Assembly: GCA_028533045.1 (NCBI GenBank)
Contig: JAQQAP010000011.1
Span: 62,001-126,000 of the forward strand
Direction of reading: 5' to 3'
Source: Spirochaetales bacterium
GTDB taxonomy: Bacteria; Spirochaetota; Spirochaetia; DSM-2461
DNA: 64,000 bases
In this document: one piece after another, positions 1 through 7,631 of the stretch
Layout: each line of letters starts with the position of its first letter
How positions within the stretch are numbered: the first letter of the stretch is position 1
The notes under the pieces: generated by a model
Database searches by the model: none
The model's input: only the letters and a program-made list of their open reading frames with translations
Told to the model about the DNA's origin: nothing
Translations under genes and position numbers: made by a program

Positions 1-663
1 TTCCCGGGCCAGGAGGGGGAAGTCCATGGTTCCCTTTGCCATCTCCAAAGAGAGTTGGATACCTTCTTCCGGTTGAAAGGGCAGGTCAAAGGAGCATTCC
101 ACTCCATAATCCAGGTCTTCCAGGGAGAAGGGGAGCCCTTCCGATCCCAAAGCCGCCCATAGGCCTTCGGAGAGACAAGTCAGTTTTAGCTCTTCCCCTT
201 CTCCGGCCTCAAAGGTGAGCTGAGTCAGCGTGTCCGGAGTATTAATGGTGAGGCGGGGTGAGGTGCCGGAGGTAAAATCTCCCCGGAAGGTCAGATTTCC
301 CGGTGTGAATCCTTCCGGTAAAAGGAGTTGGCCTCCTTCCCAGGAAATATCTTTTAGATGGGCGTACCGTCCCTCCTGAAGAAGGGGGATGGGACTCATT
401 TCGCCGGGGGAGAGAGAGAAGCGGACCTTCATCTTTTCTATGGTGACGCGGTTCCCTCGGGCTTCGGCTTCCACATTACGGATAATAAGGGCGGAAGGAA
501 GGCGCCATGTGAGGTTTTTTGCCTTAAGAGTAAGGCCGTACTCTTCACTTTGTGTCTGAAGTGCTCTCCAGTGGCGGGGAATGAGGCTGAACTGTACGTA
601 GAGGTACAGAATGACGATAAGCAGGGGGAAAATTATTATAGGTATAAGGGTTTTTCTTTTCAT
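1..663 (-). CDS. Membrane-anchored exported protein, N-terminal part (AsmA/GspN-like?)
   Basis: Reading the minus strand from an ATG at 663, an open frame of 221 codons runs without a stop to the left edge, so the gene is partial at its C-terminus. Residues 2-25 are Lys/Arg followed by a strongly hydrophobic stretch (signal anchor). The rest is polar and beta-prone, with repeated 'load of charged plus alternating hydrophobic' segments such as LTWRLPSALIIRNVEAEARG and VTIEKMKVRFSLSP. A single N-terminal membrane segment followed by this kind of extracytoplasmic beta structure is reminiscent of AsmA-like or spirochaetal GspN-like proteins, but I do not recognise a specific family. There is no strong ribosome binding site upstream. 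Function unknown. Confidence 0.6.
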   Translation of the reverse strand, partial: MKRKTLIPIIIFPLLIVILYLYVQFSLIPRHWRALQTQSEEYGLTLKAKNLTWRLPSALIIRNVEAEARGNRVTIEKMKVRFSLSPGEMSPIPLLQEGRYAHLKDISWEGGQLLLPEGFTPGNLTFRGDFTSGTSPRLTINTPDTLTQLTFEAGEGEELKLTCLSEGLWAALGSEGLPFSLEDLDYGVECSFDLPFQPEEGIQLSLEMAKGTMDFPLLARE

Positions 664-765
664 ATTTATCGGGGCGATTATAAAAGAAATCGACCGATAT
701 GGAAACAGCTTTTTACTGGTAAAATGGGAAAAACAGGGTCATAGTAGTACTAAAGGGGAGGAACC

Positions 766-918
766 GTGCTTTATCCGAAATTAACAAGGAAAAGAAATCT
801 CATTAGAAGGATTCTGAACGGGATGAATCACTACTCGAGACAATCTCCACTGAAAGCTCTGATAAATGAAATAGAGAGCCTATTTTCCATCCCCGGACTA
901 CTGGATATGTTAGTATAA
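766..918 (+). CDS. Small hypothetical protein (50 aa)
   Basis: A GTG start at 766 is preceded by a strong ribosome binding site (AAAGGGGAGGAACC). The frame encodes 50 residues before a TAA at 916-918. The N-terminal third is rich in Lys/Arg; the C-terminal half is more acidic and hydrophobic (NEIESLFSIPGLLDML). I recognise no family. It occupies most of the 329-base gap between the divergent genes at 663 and 993. The good ribosome site makes it more than a chance ORF, but without homologues it remains a candidate. A short hairpin follows at 934-949. Confidence 0.4.
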   Translation: MLYPKLTRKRNLIRRILNGMNHYSRQSPLKALINEIESLFSIPGLLDMLV

Positions 919-933
919 AAAAAACGGTTGAGT

Positions 934-953
934 CCCTTTACAAAAAGGGTTTT
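934..953 (+). terminator. Candidate hairpin after the small ORF
   Basis: CCCTTT and AAAGGG form a perfect 6-bp stem around a 4-base loop (934-949), followed by a short T run. It lies between the small ORF and the membrane protein gene at 993. It could be a weak terminator or attenuator; the T tract is short and interrupted. Confidence 0.3.
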
Positions 954-992
954 GTGGTTTATTTTTTTGTAAATTGATATTTAGGAGAGGTA

Positions 993-1781
993 ATGAAGAA
1001 GAAAGAGCTCGAAGAGATTTATGAAGTAAGAGATATAAGGTTTAAAGAGATATTTACAAGGGTGAATTCTTTTTTTTCTACTGAGAAAAGTTCTTTGGTC
1101 AAGCTTTTTATCCCCTTTTGTATTCTTACGGTACTTTCTACCTACTTGGGACAGGCTCAGGGAAGAATGGCGAGGGGGATGGGCCTTATTCTTATGATAA
1201 TCAGCCAGTTTGTGAGTCTTTTTATTACGGCTTTCTTTCTCCTTTCCCTTGATGACTTGCAGGGGCCATTTGTTTCAAAGGATAAAATATCCAGGACCTT
1301 TGCCAAAATATGGTCCCAGTTTGTGACTTTATTGGCTATGATGGTAAAAATGTTCCCTTTTATACTGGTAATTGTTGCTGCAGCCGGGGGAATTTCTATG
1401 TTAACAGGGAGTCTTTACTATAATAGCGTAACAACTATTATTTCTGTGATTGCTATAATCGCTATTTTTGTATTTGTCGTACGGTATTTTCTTTCCGCTG
1501 CGATTTCTGTACTTAGCGAACATGAGGGATTTTCTGCGGTGAATCTAAGCCTTTTAATTGTAGATAAGAACTACGGCCAGATTTTGTTCCTTCTTGGGGC
1601 GTTTATGGCGGTATTCATAGGCTATGGGCTCCTTATCTCCTTAGGAGCATTCAATATGGTTATCATCTATATTCTGCCCATTTTAATAACGCCTATAAGT
1701 TTTTATTTTATGATGGTTCAGTATTTTCTTGTTAAGGACAGTTTTGCCAAGAAGGCCGAACCTATTGTGGAAGAAGCCTAA
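993..1781 (+). CDS. Polytopic membrane protein of unknown function (262 aa)
   Basis: The ATG at 993 sits behind TTAGGAGAGG, a good ribosome site. The 262-residue product has a charged N-terminal 35 residues, then about six hydrophobic helices separated by short loops, ending in a charged tail. The overall plan (soluble N-terminus, six helices, conserved Gly/Ser-rich membrane segments) is like Yip1-type or DUF975-like membrane proteins, but I cannot assign a family from sequence alone. It is a single gene convergent with uxaC, and a shared bidirectional terminator follows. No function is proposed. Confidence 0.7.
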   Translation: MKKKELEEIYEVRDIRFKEIFTRVNSFFSTEKSSLVKLFIPFCILTVLSTYLGQAQGRMARGMGLILMIISQFVSLFITAFFLLSLDDLQGPFVSKDKISRTFAKIWSQFVTLLAMMVKMFPFILVIVAAAGGISMLTGSLYYNSVTTIISVIAIIAIFVFVVRYFLSAAISVLSEHEGFSAVNLSLLIVDKNYGQILFLLGAFMAVFIGYGLLISLGAFNMVIIYILPILITPISFYFMMVQYFLVKDSFAKKAEPIVEEA

Positions 1782-1788
1782 AATAAAA

Positions 1789-1818
1789 GGCCGATCCCGG
1801 AGAAAGGATCGGCCCTGT
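1789..1818. terminator. Bidirectional rho-independent terminator
   Basis: A 9-bp perfect stem, GGCCGATCC (1789-1797) with GGATCGGCC (1806-1814), is followed by CTGTTTATTT on the plus strand and preceded by an A-rich run that gives a T-rich tail on the minus strand. It lies in the 41-base gap between two convergent genes, so it probably stops both. Confidence 0.8.
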
Positions 1819-1822
1819 TTAT

Positions 1823-3250
1823 TTATAAGTATTGGTCCGGATCAACCTCTAGATCATTGCCGGTAAAATATCTCTCTGCGTTGTTGTAGGAGATATCTTC
1901 CACCACCTTGCCCAGGAATTCCCTGTCATTGGGATACTCTCCCTCTTCTACCCATTCACCTATGAGCTGGCAGAGTATTCGTCTAAAGTACTCGTGCCGG
2001 GCAAAGGAGAGGTAGCTTCGCGAATCGGTGAGCATACCTATGAAGGTGGAAAGTACGCCCAGGTTGGCCAGGTCGGTCAGCTGCTGTCTCATTCCGTCTT
2101 TATGGTCGTTGAACCACCAGGCCGAACCGAACTGCATCTTGCCGCGCAGCTCCTCCTGGAAGTTCCCGATCATGGTTCCCAGTACGAAGTTGTCCTTGGG
2201 ATTCAGGGTGTAGAGAACCGTTTTGGGAAGGTTGTTCCCGTCGTTCATTCGGCTTAAGATTCGGCTTAGGTTTTCCGCCAGCTGATGGTCATTAATCGAA
2301 TCAAAACCGGCGTCCTTCCCTACGGTGGCAAACTTCTTTTGGTTGTTATTCCGCATAGTTCCCATATGAAACTGCATGACCCAGTTCTTTTCTTTGTAGG
2401 ACTGGGCTAACTCTACGTATAGAGCGGTTTTGTATTTATCGATTTCCGCTTTAGCGAGGATTTCGCCTTTCAGTCCCCGGGCGAAGATCTGCTCAATCTC
2501 AACGGCTTCGGCCGGTTCATAGGGGACGTAGTCCATACCGTGGTCGGCACTGACACAGCCCCGGGAGGCGAAGAAGTCGATTCTGGCCCGCAAGGCTTTA
2601 ATGAGGTCCGCGAAGCTCGCGATTTTGTGGGTTACAGCTTCCAGAGATTTAATCCAGCCGGTAAAGGTCTCCTTGTCGATGGCCAGTCCCACATCGGGCC
2701 GGAAGGTGGGTATCACCTTTACTTCAATCGAATCGTCCTCTTTAATCAGTTTATGATATTCAAGATCGTCTATAGGATCGTCTGTGGTGCCGATGAGGGC
2801 CACATTGGATTGGCTAATAATTTTGCGAACGGTCAAACCTTCCTGGGTTAGTACCCGATTACACTGGTCCAGGCACTTTCGAATGTTGTTAGCTCCCAAA
2901 GGCTCATTAAAACCAAAGTACTTCTTGAGTTCCATATGAGTCCAGTGGTAAAGGGGGCTCCCAATACAGTTTTGTACCGTTAAAGCATAGGCGGCAAACC
3001 GTTTGTCCTTTGATTCATCGCCGGTCACAAGAGATTCGTCAAAGCCCATGGTACGCATGGCCCGCCACTTGTAGTGGTCAAACTGGAGCCAGGCGTCGCT
3101 AATATGCTTATAGGCCAGATCTTTGTAAATCTCCTCAGCCGAAAGGTGGGAGTGGTAATCGAAGATAGGCATGAGAGCGGCGTGGTTGTGGTATAAATCC
3201 CGGGCCGTATCCGTGTTTAGTAAAAAGTCGTCATCATTAAAATTACGCAA
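1823..3250 (-). CDS. uxaC: Glucuronate isomerase (uronate isomerase)
   Basis: The 475-residue product matches the UxaC family in length (about 470) and in its N-terminus. UxaC interconverts D-glucuronate/D-fructuronate and D-galacturonate/D-tagaturonate, the first step of hexuronate catabolism in the cytoplasm. It belongs to the amidohydrolase superfamily, and the metal-binding motif FDYHSHLS is at residues 30-37. Further recognisable segments are WLQFDHYKWRAMR and the C-terminal DSRSYLSFARHEYFRRILC. The start is TTG at 3250, with GGAG six bases upstream; no ATG fits better. No other uronate genes are nearby, so it appears to be a stand-alone transcription unit with its own promoter at 3351-3379. 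Confidence 0.93.
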   Translation of the reverse strand: MRNFNDDDFLLNTDTARDLYHNHAALMPIFDYHSHLSAEEIYKDLAYKHISDAWLQFDHYKWRAMRTMGFDESLVTGDESKDKRFAAYALTVQNCIGSPLYHWTHMELKKYFGFNEPLGANNIRKCLDQCNRVLTQEGLTVRKIISQSNVALIGTTDDPIDDLEYHKLIKEDDSIEVKVIPTFRPDVGLAIDKETFTGWIKSLEAVTHKIASFADLIKALRARIDFFASRGCVSADHGMDYVPYEPAEAVEIEQIFARGLKGEILAKAEIDKYKTALYVELAQSYKEKNWVMQFHMGTMRNNNQKKFATVGKDAGFDSINDHQLAENLSRILSRMNDGNNLPKTVLYTLNPKDNFVLGTMIGNFQEELRGKMQFGSAWWFNDHKDGMRQQLTDLANLGVLSTFIGMLTDSRSYLSFARHEYFRRILCQLIGEWVEEGEYPNDREFLGKVVEDISYNNAERYFTGNDLEVDPDQYL

Positions 3251-3350
3251 AAAAATCTCCTGTGCTCAGGGTAGACATCCCCTTTGAGTCTTTTTAGAAT
3301 ATTTTGTCCTTAATTAAAGAACTAGCGTCCGTCCAAAGTGAATTTTGCCT

Positions 3351-3379
3351 ATTGTAGGTCAGGAAAATAATTCCTTCAA
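3351..3379 (-). promoter_or_regulatory. Sigma70-type promoter for uxaC
   Basis: On the minus strand TTGAAG (3379-3374) is followed after exactly 17 bases by TACAAT (3356-3351), about 100 bases upstream of the uxaC start. The match is 4/6 and 5/6 to consensus. The -35 hexamer is half of an inverted repeat shared with the divergent tonB promoter. Confidence 0.45.
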
Positions 3380-3387
3380 GCCACTCC

Positions 3388-3416
3388 TTGAATATTCCTA
3401 CTCTATAAGGTATCAA
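3388..3416 (+). promoter_or_regulatory. Sigma70-type promoter for the tonB-like gene
   Basis: TTGAAT (3388-3393), a 17-base spacer and TATCAA (3411-3416) precede the TTG start at 3441. Its -35 element overlaps the right arm of TTCAAG-N6-CTTGAA (3375-3392), whose left arm overlaps the -35 of the divergent uxaC promoter. Confidence 0.35.
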
Positions 3417-3440
3417 TAGGGCAGGAGTTGATACGCTGAT

Positions 3441-4142
3441 TTGAGTAGATCCCATAGGACTTATCTATTACCTATACTGATCTCTTTATTAATTCATACT
3501 TTCCTTTTCTCTCTGCTGATTTTCTTTAAGCGGGACTCAGGCTGGAAAGGGGAGGAGATGAATAGTTTGACTGTGACTCTTTCTTATGAGCCCCTGGTCC
3601 ATTCTGAGTCTAGGGGTGAGGAAGGGGCGATTGCTTCTCATCCTTCTCCTGCCCTCCCCAAAGTGGTTGAGTCAGTTTCTGCAGAGTCTTTTGAAGAGGA
3701 ATCACCCTATGAGTCGAGTTCCGATTCTATCGTTCCCGAAGAGTCTATTGATACGGTGAAAATGGCCGAAGCGGTTTCCCCTGAAGACTCTCAATCCAAA
3801 CAAAGCACATCTTCTTGGGATAACTCAGGGGAGGGGGCTTCTGCTCTGTCTGAAACGGCAGCCTTTCCCGGCGTGTCTTTGGACAATTTGAATTTGTCAA
3901 ACGCCCGTGTGCCCCTCCCTTCCTATCCGGTCCAGGCGAAAAAGATGGAGTGGGAGGGAGATGTTACGGTCTCTTTTGTCATTAATGAAAAGGGCCGGGT
4001 TGAGTCGTTCGTGATAGAGGAGAGTTCCGGCTACGAATTGCTTGACCAGGCCGTGGCCGATATGGTGATGAAGGGGTGGCGCTTTCCCCGGCGGGAGGCG
4101 CCTTTACAGGTCTGGAAGACCTTTTCCTTTAAGTTGATTTAG
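3441..4142 (+). CDS. tonB: TonB family energy-transducing protein
   Basis: TonB proteins span the periplasm and pass proton-motive-force energy from ExbB/ExbD to outer-membrane receptors. The 233-residue product has one N-terminal membrane helix (about residues 9-29), then a Pro/Ser/Glu-rich linker (30-145). The C-terminal TonB domain (about 150-233) shows GDVTVSFVINEKGRVESF, SSGYELLDQAV and a terminal WKTFSFKLI strand, as expected. The start is TTG; GGAG lies 13 bases upstream, which is longer than ideal. It converges on the cobalamin receptor operon with only 7 bases between stops, so it plausibly serves that receptor. No exbB or exbD is in the window. Confidence 0.85.
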   Translation: MSRSHRTYLLPILISLLIHTFLFSLLIFFKRDSGWKGEEMNSLTVTLSYEPLVHSESRGEEGAIASHPSPALPKVVESVSAESFEEESPYESSSDSIVPEESIDTVKMAEAVSPEDSQSKQSTSSWDNSGEGASALSETAAFPGVSLDNLNLSNARVPLPSYPVQAKKMEWEGDVTVSFVINEKGRVESFVIEESSGYELLDQAVADMVMKGWRFPRREAPLQVWKTFSFKLI

Positions 4143-4149
4143 TAGGGCC

Positions 4150-5571
4150 TCAATAGCTTAAGTAGACCGATGCTCCCGGGCCGTCTCCTATGGTCAGTTC
4201 ATCTTCCAGTTCATAGCTGGAGCTGCTGCCGCTTCCGCTTACACTTAAAATGTCCAATTCGTCATTACTGTAGTCGGAAAGGTAGAGGTAGTTCTCTGCG
4301 TAAAGGACATGGGGATAGTAGTCGCTGGTGGTGTCGTCCGCTTCGACAATGGGATCGTCCGAGCCGCGGAGGACTTCTTCCGAGCCGGCGCTGTAGCTGT
4401 AGGAGAGGAGGTAGCCCACGCCTGTGAGGTACATTATTTCGTTTGATTCGTCCATGGAATAGCGGAAGCCCACCGGGGAGCCGCCGACCTCCAGGACCTT
4501 TTCACCACTGGGGCTGGAGGGATCGCTCAGGTCCATAATCAGGATAACCCCGTCGTCTGCGTTGGTTCCGGGAATCTCGTCGCCCTCTTCGTATTCCACG
4601 CCCATCTCTTCCAGGGTGGGGATGTACATGCTGCCGGTGTAGTAGAGGGTGTCCCCCCCGTTCCGGCCGGTGCAGATTATGTGGAGTTTGTCTCCCAGGA
4701 CGAAGAGGGATTGGGGGTTGAGGCCGTCCCCGGGGAAGTAGGCGTCCCCTCCCAGGGCTTCGTACTCCTCCTGCAGGTTAATTTCCGAAACAAGGGTAGC
4801 CGTTTCGTAGGCGGAATCCATCTCGAAGATGCTCAGGGTGCCTTCCCGGAAATAGCCCGAGGCCTGAACCTTACCGCCGTCGTATTCGATGATGTCCCCG
4901 TTTAAATCGGTGAGGTAAATGGAGGAGTCGTAGCGTACATTGCCGGCGTAGAGGTAGGAGCCATAGCTTGCCAGGCCGGTTGTCCCTCGCTTTTTGTTAT
5001 CTCCTAAGGCGTTAGTAGTTGTAGGGGTTGTTGTTGTTTCTGGATTTCCGTTGTAATCAATGTCGAGTTCTTCGAAGGAAGAAATAAAATCGGATGATTC
5101 TGGATCATCCATTGCTTCAAGGTCTACTAACACAATCTCATCGTCGGTGTAACCGGATACTCCAATCATGGAATCACTCCCTACTGGACTTATGATCATG
5201 GGCCAAAAGCCAGTTTCATCTGGATTCAGATAAATCCGTCCTTCATAATCCATGGTGCTCCCATCGTACTTCTCCACCGAGTTCTGCCCGGAGCAGATAA
5301 CATAGAGATTATCTTCCCAAAGATATACATCATTGGGATTTGCGGAATTGCTCCCGTCGGTCCCAATCAGCTTGATATCCTGATAAACCGTCCCGTCCGA
5401 CGGGGCATAGGCGCTAAAGGTTTCCGCCTCTCCGTTAAGGACAAGCAAGGAGGCGGCATAGTTTTGATTCAGGTAGGAGTCCAGTTCGTCATCCAGGTCT
5501 ACTTCTTCCGTACAGGCTGCCAGGAGCGCCAGGAAAGTCAGTAGGGGGCCTATTTTTTTTAGATAATTCAA
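4150..5571 (-). CDS. Surface-type beta-propeller lipoprotein, BtuG-like candidate
   Basis: Starting at TTG 5571 (GGAGG nine bases upstream, TTGA overlap with the receptor stop codon) the product is 473 residues. It has a lipoprotein signal ending LALLAAC. The mature protein repeats a pattern of short blades: NDVYLWEDNLYVICSG, GLASYGSYLYAGNV, PQSLFVLGDKLHIICTG, HVLYAENYLYLSDYSND. This is a YncE-like beta-propeller layout, rich in Asp, Glu, Ser and Tyr. In Bacteroides, BtuG is a beta-propeller surface lipoprotein that binds vitamin B12 and partners BtuB. This gene is last in an operon with a BtuB-like receptor behind a cobalamin riboswitch, so an analogous role is a reasonable inference, but not shown by sequence motifs. 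Confidence 0.7.
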   Translation of the reverse strand: MNYLKKIGPLLTFLALLAACTEEVDLDDELDSYLNQNYAASLLVLNGEAETFSAYAPSDGTVYQDIKLIGTDGSNSANPNDVYLWEDNLYVICSGQNSVEKYDGSTMDYEGRIYLNPDETGFWPMIISPVGSDSMIGVSGYTDDEIVLVDLEAMDDPESSDFISSFEELDIDYNGNPETTTTPTTTNALGDNKKRGTTGLASYGSYLYAGNVRYDSSIYLTDLNGDIIEYDGGKVQASGYFREGTLSIFEMDSAYETATLVSEINLQEEYEALGGDAYFPGDGLNPQSLFVLGDKLHIICTGRNGGDTLYYTGSMYIPTLEEMGVEYEEGDEIPGTNADDGVILIMDLSDPSSPSGEKVLEVGGSPVGFRYSMDESNEIMYLTGVGYLLSYSYSAGSEEVLRGSDDPIVEADDTTSDYYPHVLYAENYLYLSDYSNDELDILSVSGSGSSSSYELEDELTIGDGPGASVYLSY

Positions 5572-7631
5572 AATCGGTATCCTCCGGTCAGGCTCCACTC
5601 CCGGCCGGGGATGGGGTAGCCCAGTTTATCGATGTATTCTTCGTCGCCCAGGTTCAAAAGGGAGGCGGAGAGGTAAAAATCCTTGGGCAAGCTGATTTTT
5701 ACCGCAGCGTCAAAAAGCAGAACCGGGTCCAGGTATTTGGTATTGGCCGCGTTGGTGTAGCGCTGGCCGATGTAGCGGGTGGAGAGGCTGACGCTGTGGC
5801 CGTCCCGGATGTAGGCCGCGCTGCCCGATCCGCTGTGTTTGGGGCGGTAGGCGAGCTGATTGCCCTTGTTTATTGAGCCGTCAGTCATGATTTGAGCGCT
5901 TAGCCAGCTATAGCTTCCGCTCATGTTAATCATGTTTTTTCCCGTTTCATCCAGGGAAATGAGCCACTCAAGGGAGTTTTCCAGGCCCCGGCTCTCCACT
6001 TCGGCCACATTGGAGGGGCTCCAGGTGCCGTCTGCCGAGGGAAGCCACTGGATGAGGTTCTCCGTATAGCTTTCAAAGTAGATCAGAGACAACTCCAGCC
6101 CTTTGGCGGGGCGGTAGGTAAGACCTGAGTCCCAGTTAAAGCTTTCTTCCGGGAGGAGGTCCGCGTTTCCCGTGGCGTAGGAACCGCTGCTCCAAAAAAG
6201 GTCGTCGAAGCCGGGGCTGTTGTAGGCGGTGCCCAGATTGCCTTTAAAGCTGATTTTGTCGGTGCGGGGCAGGGGGGCGGCCAGAGTGAGGGACCAGGAG
6301 GCTTTATTGTCGCCGCTGCTATCGTAGCCCACGTACTCGCTTTCCCACCAGTCCCAGCGGACCGCCGGGGTGAGGGTTATCTCTTTCCAGGCGGCGGCGA
6401 CCCTTCCGTAGACCGAGCCGCCGGTCTGTTCCGCTTCCCCCGGGAGGGAGGTGCCGTTGCTGCTGGACAGGCTGGTCGATTCCAGTTCTTCCCGGTAGAG
6501 TTGTGCTCCTATGAGGGGGGTCCATTCCCAGCCGTCCCGGGCGAAGAGACGGCTCAGGTCCAGGCGGATGCTGTGGGAGGCGTTTTCGCTCTCCTCGTCG
6601 GTGGAGGAGTCGGGATCTTCGTAACGGGAGTATTGGTTGAGGTAGGCGTACTCCCCGTCGGCATGGAGGCCGGCGTAGCCGGAGTAGCGGTATCGCCCGG
6701 AGAGGCCGAAGCGGGTCTCTTCCAGACGGGCGTCGGGGGTAAGGTACTCCATAAGGCCCGGTGTGCCCCGTTCCCCTTCGTACCAGTTGCTGTTAAGCGA
6801 GAGAATGTGGCGGCCGTCACCGGTGGCGTCCCATTCCAGATTGCCCCCGATGTTGTCCGCCCAGCCGTCGCTGTTGGTGCGGACGCTGTCCCCGGTGGAG
6901 GAGCTGTACTCGTAGTCCCCTTCGGTTTGGCGGTATTCCCCGGAGAGTCCGCCGGTGAGGGTCCCCAAATAGTTAAGGGGGAGATTGACTGAGCCTCCGG
7001 CGGTGTAGGTCTCGTAGGAGCCGACCTTAGCGTAGACTTCTCCCTCTGTGTAGGGAACCTCGTCTTTTTTTGTTATCAGGTTAATGACACCCCCGAAGGC
7101 GCCGTCCCCGTAGACTGCGCTGTTTCCCCCGCGAATGACCTGAATCTCCTCTATTCCGTTGAGGGAGAGGCTGTTCAGGTTGACCGAATCTCCCTGGCCG
7201 TTGTTCAGGGGAACCCCGTCTACCAGGACCAGGATCTGTTCGCCCCCGGCGCCGCGGATAGTGACGCTGCTGTTATCCAGGGTGGTTCCCGTTTTGGTGA
7301 CGGTGACCCCGGGGCTCAGGTCCACCGCTTCCGATACGGTACGGGCGCCCTTCCGTTCCCACTCTTCGGCGCTAAGAAGTGTTGTCTGGCCGGGGCTAGT
7401 GTCCGCTTCTTCTCGCTCGGCGGTGATGAGGAGGGTGTCGTTGGCGTTAAGGGGCAGGCAAAAGAGGAGGAGAAGCGGGGCGAGTTTGAACTGTTTTGCC
7501 AGCCGATGCGTGACGGATTGGAGCGGCGCGAAGCGGTCTTGGCGGGATTTATCCCGACAAGACGGAACCCGCGCAAAGCCGGGCCCCGGGCGGAGACCGG
7601 GGACACGCCCAAGTGTGGCTCTAGATATCAT
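5568..7631 (-). CDS. btuB: TonB-dependent outer membrane receptor, probable cobalamin receptor
   Basis: This 687-residue protein is a TonB-dependent receptor. A hydrophobic signal core sits at residues 49-63, followed by a TonB box-like DTLLITAERE (BtuB has a very similar box). The plug domain holds VTIRGAGGEQILVLVDGVPL and GGNSAVYGDGAFGGVINLIT, then a 22-strand-type barrel ends in a terminal Phe. It would import cobalamin across the outer membrane with TonB. The start at 7631 overlaps the upstream stop as ATGA, but this leaves an unusual 45-residue Arg/Pro-rich N-terminal extension, coded by a GC-rich palindromic element (7536-7563 and flanks). No other ATG, GTG or TTG lies close to the signal peptide. 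Riboswitch control supports the cobalamin assignment. Confidence 0.85.
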   Translation of the reverse strand: MISRATLGRVPGLRPGPGFARVPSCRDKSRQDRFAPLQSVTHRLAKQFKLAPLLLLFCLPLNANDTLLITAEREEADTSPGQTTLLSAEEWERKGARTVSEAVDLSPGVTVTKTGTTLDNSSVTIRGAGGEQILVLVDGVPLNNGQGDSVNLNSLSLNGIEEIQVIRGGNSAVYGDGAFGGVINLITKKDEVPYTEGEVYAKVGSYETYTAGGSVNLPLNYLGTLTGGLSGEYRQTEGDYEYSSSTGDSVRTNSDGWADNIGGNLEWDATGDGRHILSLNSNWYEGERGTPGLMEYLTPDARLEETRFGLSGRYRYSGYAGLHADGEYAYLNQYSRYEDPDSSTDEESENASHSIRLDLSRLFARDGWEWTPLIGAQLYREELESTSLSSSNGTSLPGEAEQTGGSVYGRVAAAWKEITLTPAVRWDWWESEYVGYDSSGDNKASWSLTLAAPLPRTDKISFKGNLGTAYNSPGFDDLFWSSGSYATGNADLLPEESFNWDSGLTYRPAKGLELSLIYFESYTENLIQWLPSADGTWSPSNVAEVESRGLENSLEWLISLDETGKNMINMSGSYSWLSAQIMTDGSINKGNQLAYRPKHSGSGSAAYIRDGHSVSLSTRYIGQRYTNAANTKYLDPVLLFDAAVKISLPKDFYLSASLLNLGDEEYIDKLGYPIPGREWSLTGGYRF
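7536..7563. repeat. Long palindrome inside the start of the receptor gene
   Basis: GTCTTG-G-CGGGAT-TT-ATCCCG-A-CAAGAC forms a 12-bp stem with one G/A mismatch and a two-base loop. The surrounding 90 bases (to about 7620) are GC-rich with further self-complementary CCGGGCCCCGGG runs. The composition differs from the rest of the gene. It looks like a REP-type palindromic element lying in frame between the start codon and the signal peptide. I saw no second copy in this window. Confidence 0.55.
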
